The notes under the pieces were generated by a model that saw only the letters and a list, made by a program, of their open reading frames with translations, searched no databases and had not been told where the DNA came from. Shown here in pieces: positions 63,947-64,000 of a stretch of 64,000 nt of DNA. The stretch's first letter is position 1; every line of letters begins with the position of its first letter. The position numbers and the translations under genes are program-made. Source of the stretch: Pantoea allii (GTDB lineage Bacteria > Pseudomonadota > Gammaproteobacteria > Enterobacterales > Enterobacteriaceae); assembly GCF_002307475.1 (NCBI RefSeq), contig NZ_NTMH01000020.1, positions 28,070 through 92,069 on the forward strand, read 5' to 3'.

Positions 63947-64000
63947 CACATTCTCCTCAAAACCAGTGGAAAATGTGTCAACGCTATTCAGGACGGGACA

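Larger units (their letters stand above)
62686..64000 (-). mobile_element. IS3-family insertion sequence, reaching the window end
   Basis: The element carries overlapping orfA and orfB on the minus strand. Its ends are related inverted repeats: TGACTAGTCCTG...GTTGACAC from 62686 and, read inward from base 64000, TGTCCCGTCCTG...GTTGACAC; 17 of the first 26 positions agree. About 1.3 kb is a usual IS3-family length, so the element is probably whole or lacks at most a few bases at the right end. Target duplication cannot be checked because the right flank is outside. Both ORFs look intact. Confidence 0.88.

Overview
The window is a chromosomal segment of a gamma-proteobacterium of the order Enterobacterales. 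Gene order and protein sequences follow the Escherichia coli stretch cutC/cmoAB - aspS - ruvABC - znuABC - mepM - lpxM - pykA - hexR - zwf - eda - purT - yebE - ptrB - exoX - holE - yobA-yebZ-yebY - sdsR - rsmF - letAB - msrC - proQ - prc - htpX. The protein divergence, the lack of edd between zwf and eda, and the IS type suggest a member of the Erwiniaceae (Pantoea/Erwinia-like). That placement is inference, because no marker search was possible.

Layout. Bases 1-7.4 kb hold a partial PatB/MalY-type aminotransferase, cutC, an exported YnfC-like protein, gldA, a LysE-type exporter, cmoBA (tRNA wobble uridine modification), yecN and yecE. From 7.5 to 13.1 kb come aspS-nudB, yebC, ruvC and ruvAB, with a LexA box before ruvA. 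From 13.1 to 18.1 kb lie the divergent zinc genes znuCB/znuA with a Zur box, then mepM and lpxM. From 18.2 to 26 kb are an MdfA-type efflux pump, pykA, hexR, zwf, eda and purT with a consensus PurR box. From 26.1 to 31.9 kb are yebE, ptrB, exoX, holE, the yobA-yebZ-yebY copper cluster and the small RNA gene sdsR.

Bases ~32.0-52.5 kb are a block of about 20 kb that interrupts the E. coli-like backbone. It carries two paralogous chemoreceptors, a GntR-regulated PTS alpha-glucoside operon, a MEKHLA-domain protein, a structured intergenic region ahead of a small exported protein, an acyltransferase, a short-chain dehydrogenase, a 5'-truncated GNAT gene, the mdtJI spermidine exporter with an upstream small ORF, the complete bet regulon (choline to glycine betaine), a YcaD-like MFS transporter and a DUF1272 protein. 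Sugar uptake, chemotaxis, polyamine export and osmoprotection are thus grouped in the variable part.

From 52.6 kb the backbone resumes: rsmF, letB-letA (envelope lipid transport), msrC, proQ-prc and htpX. An IS3-family element starts 2-3 bases after the htpX stop codon and runs to the end of the window.

I found no CRISPR array, phage, rRNA or tRNA gene and no clear novel defence system. The least explained parts are the structured segment at 40.54-40.77 kb with its neighbouring small secreted protein, the hairpin-rich leader before yebC, and the small ORF before mdtJ.
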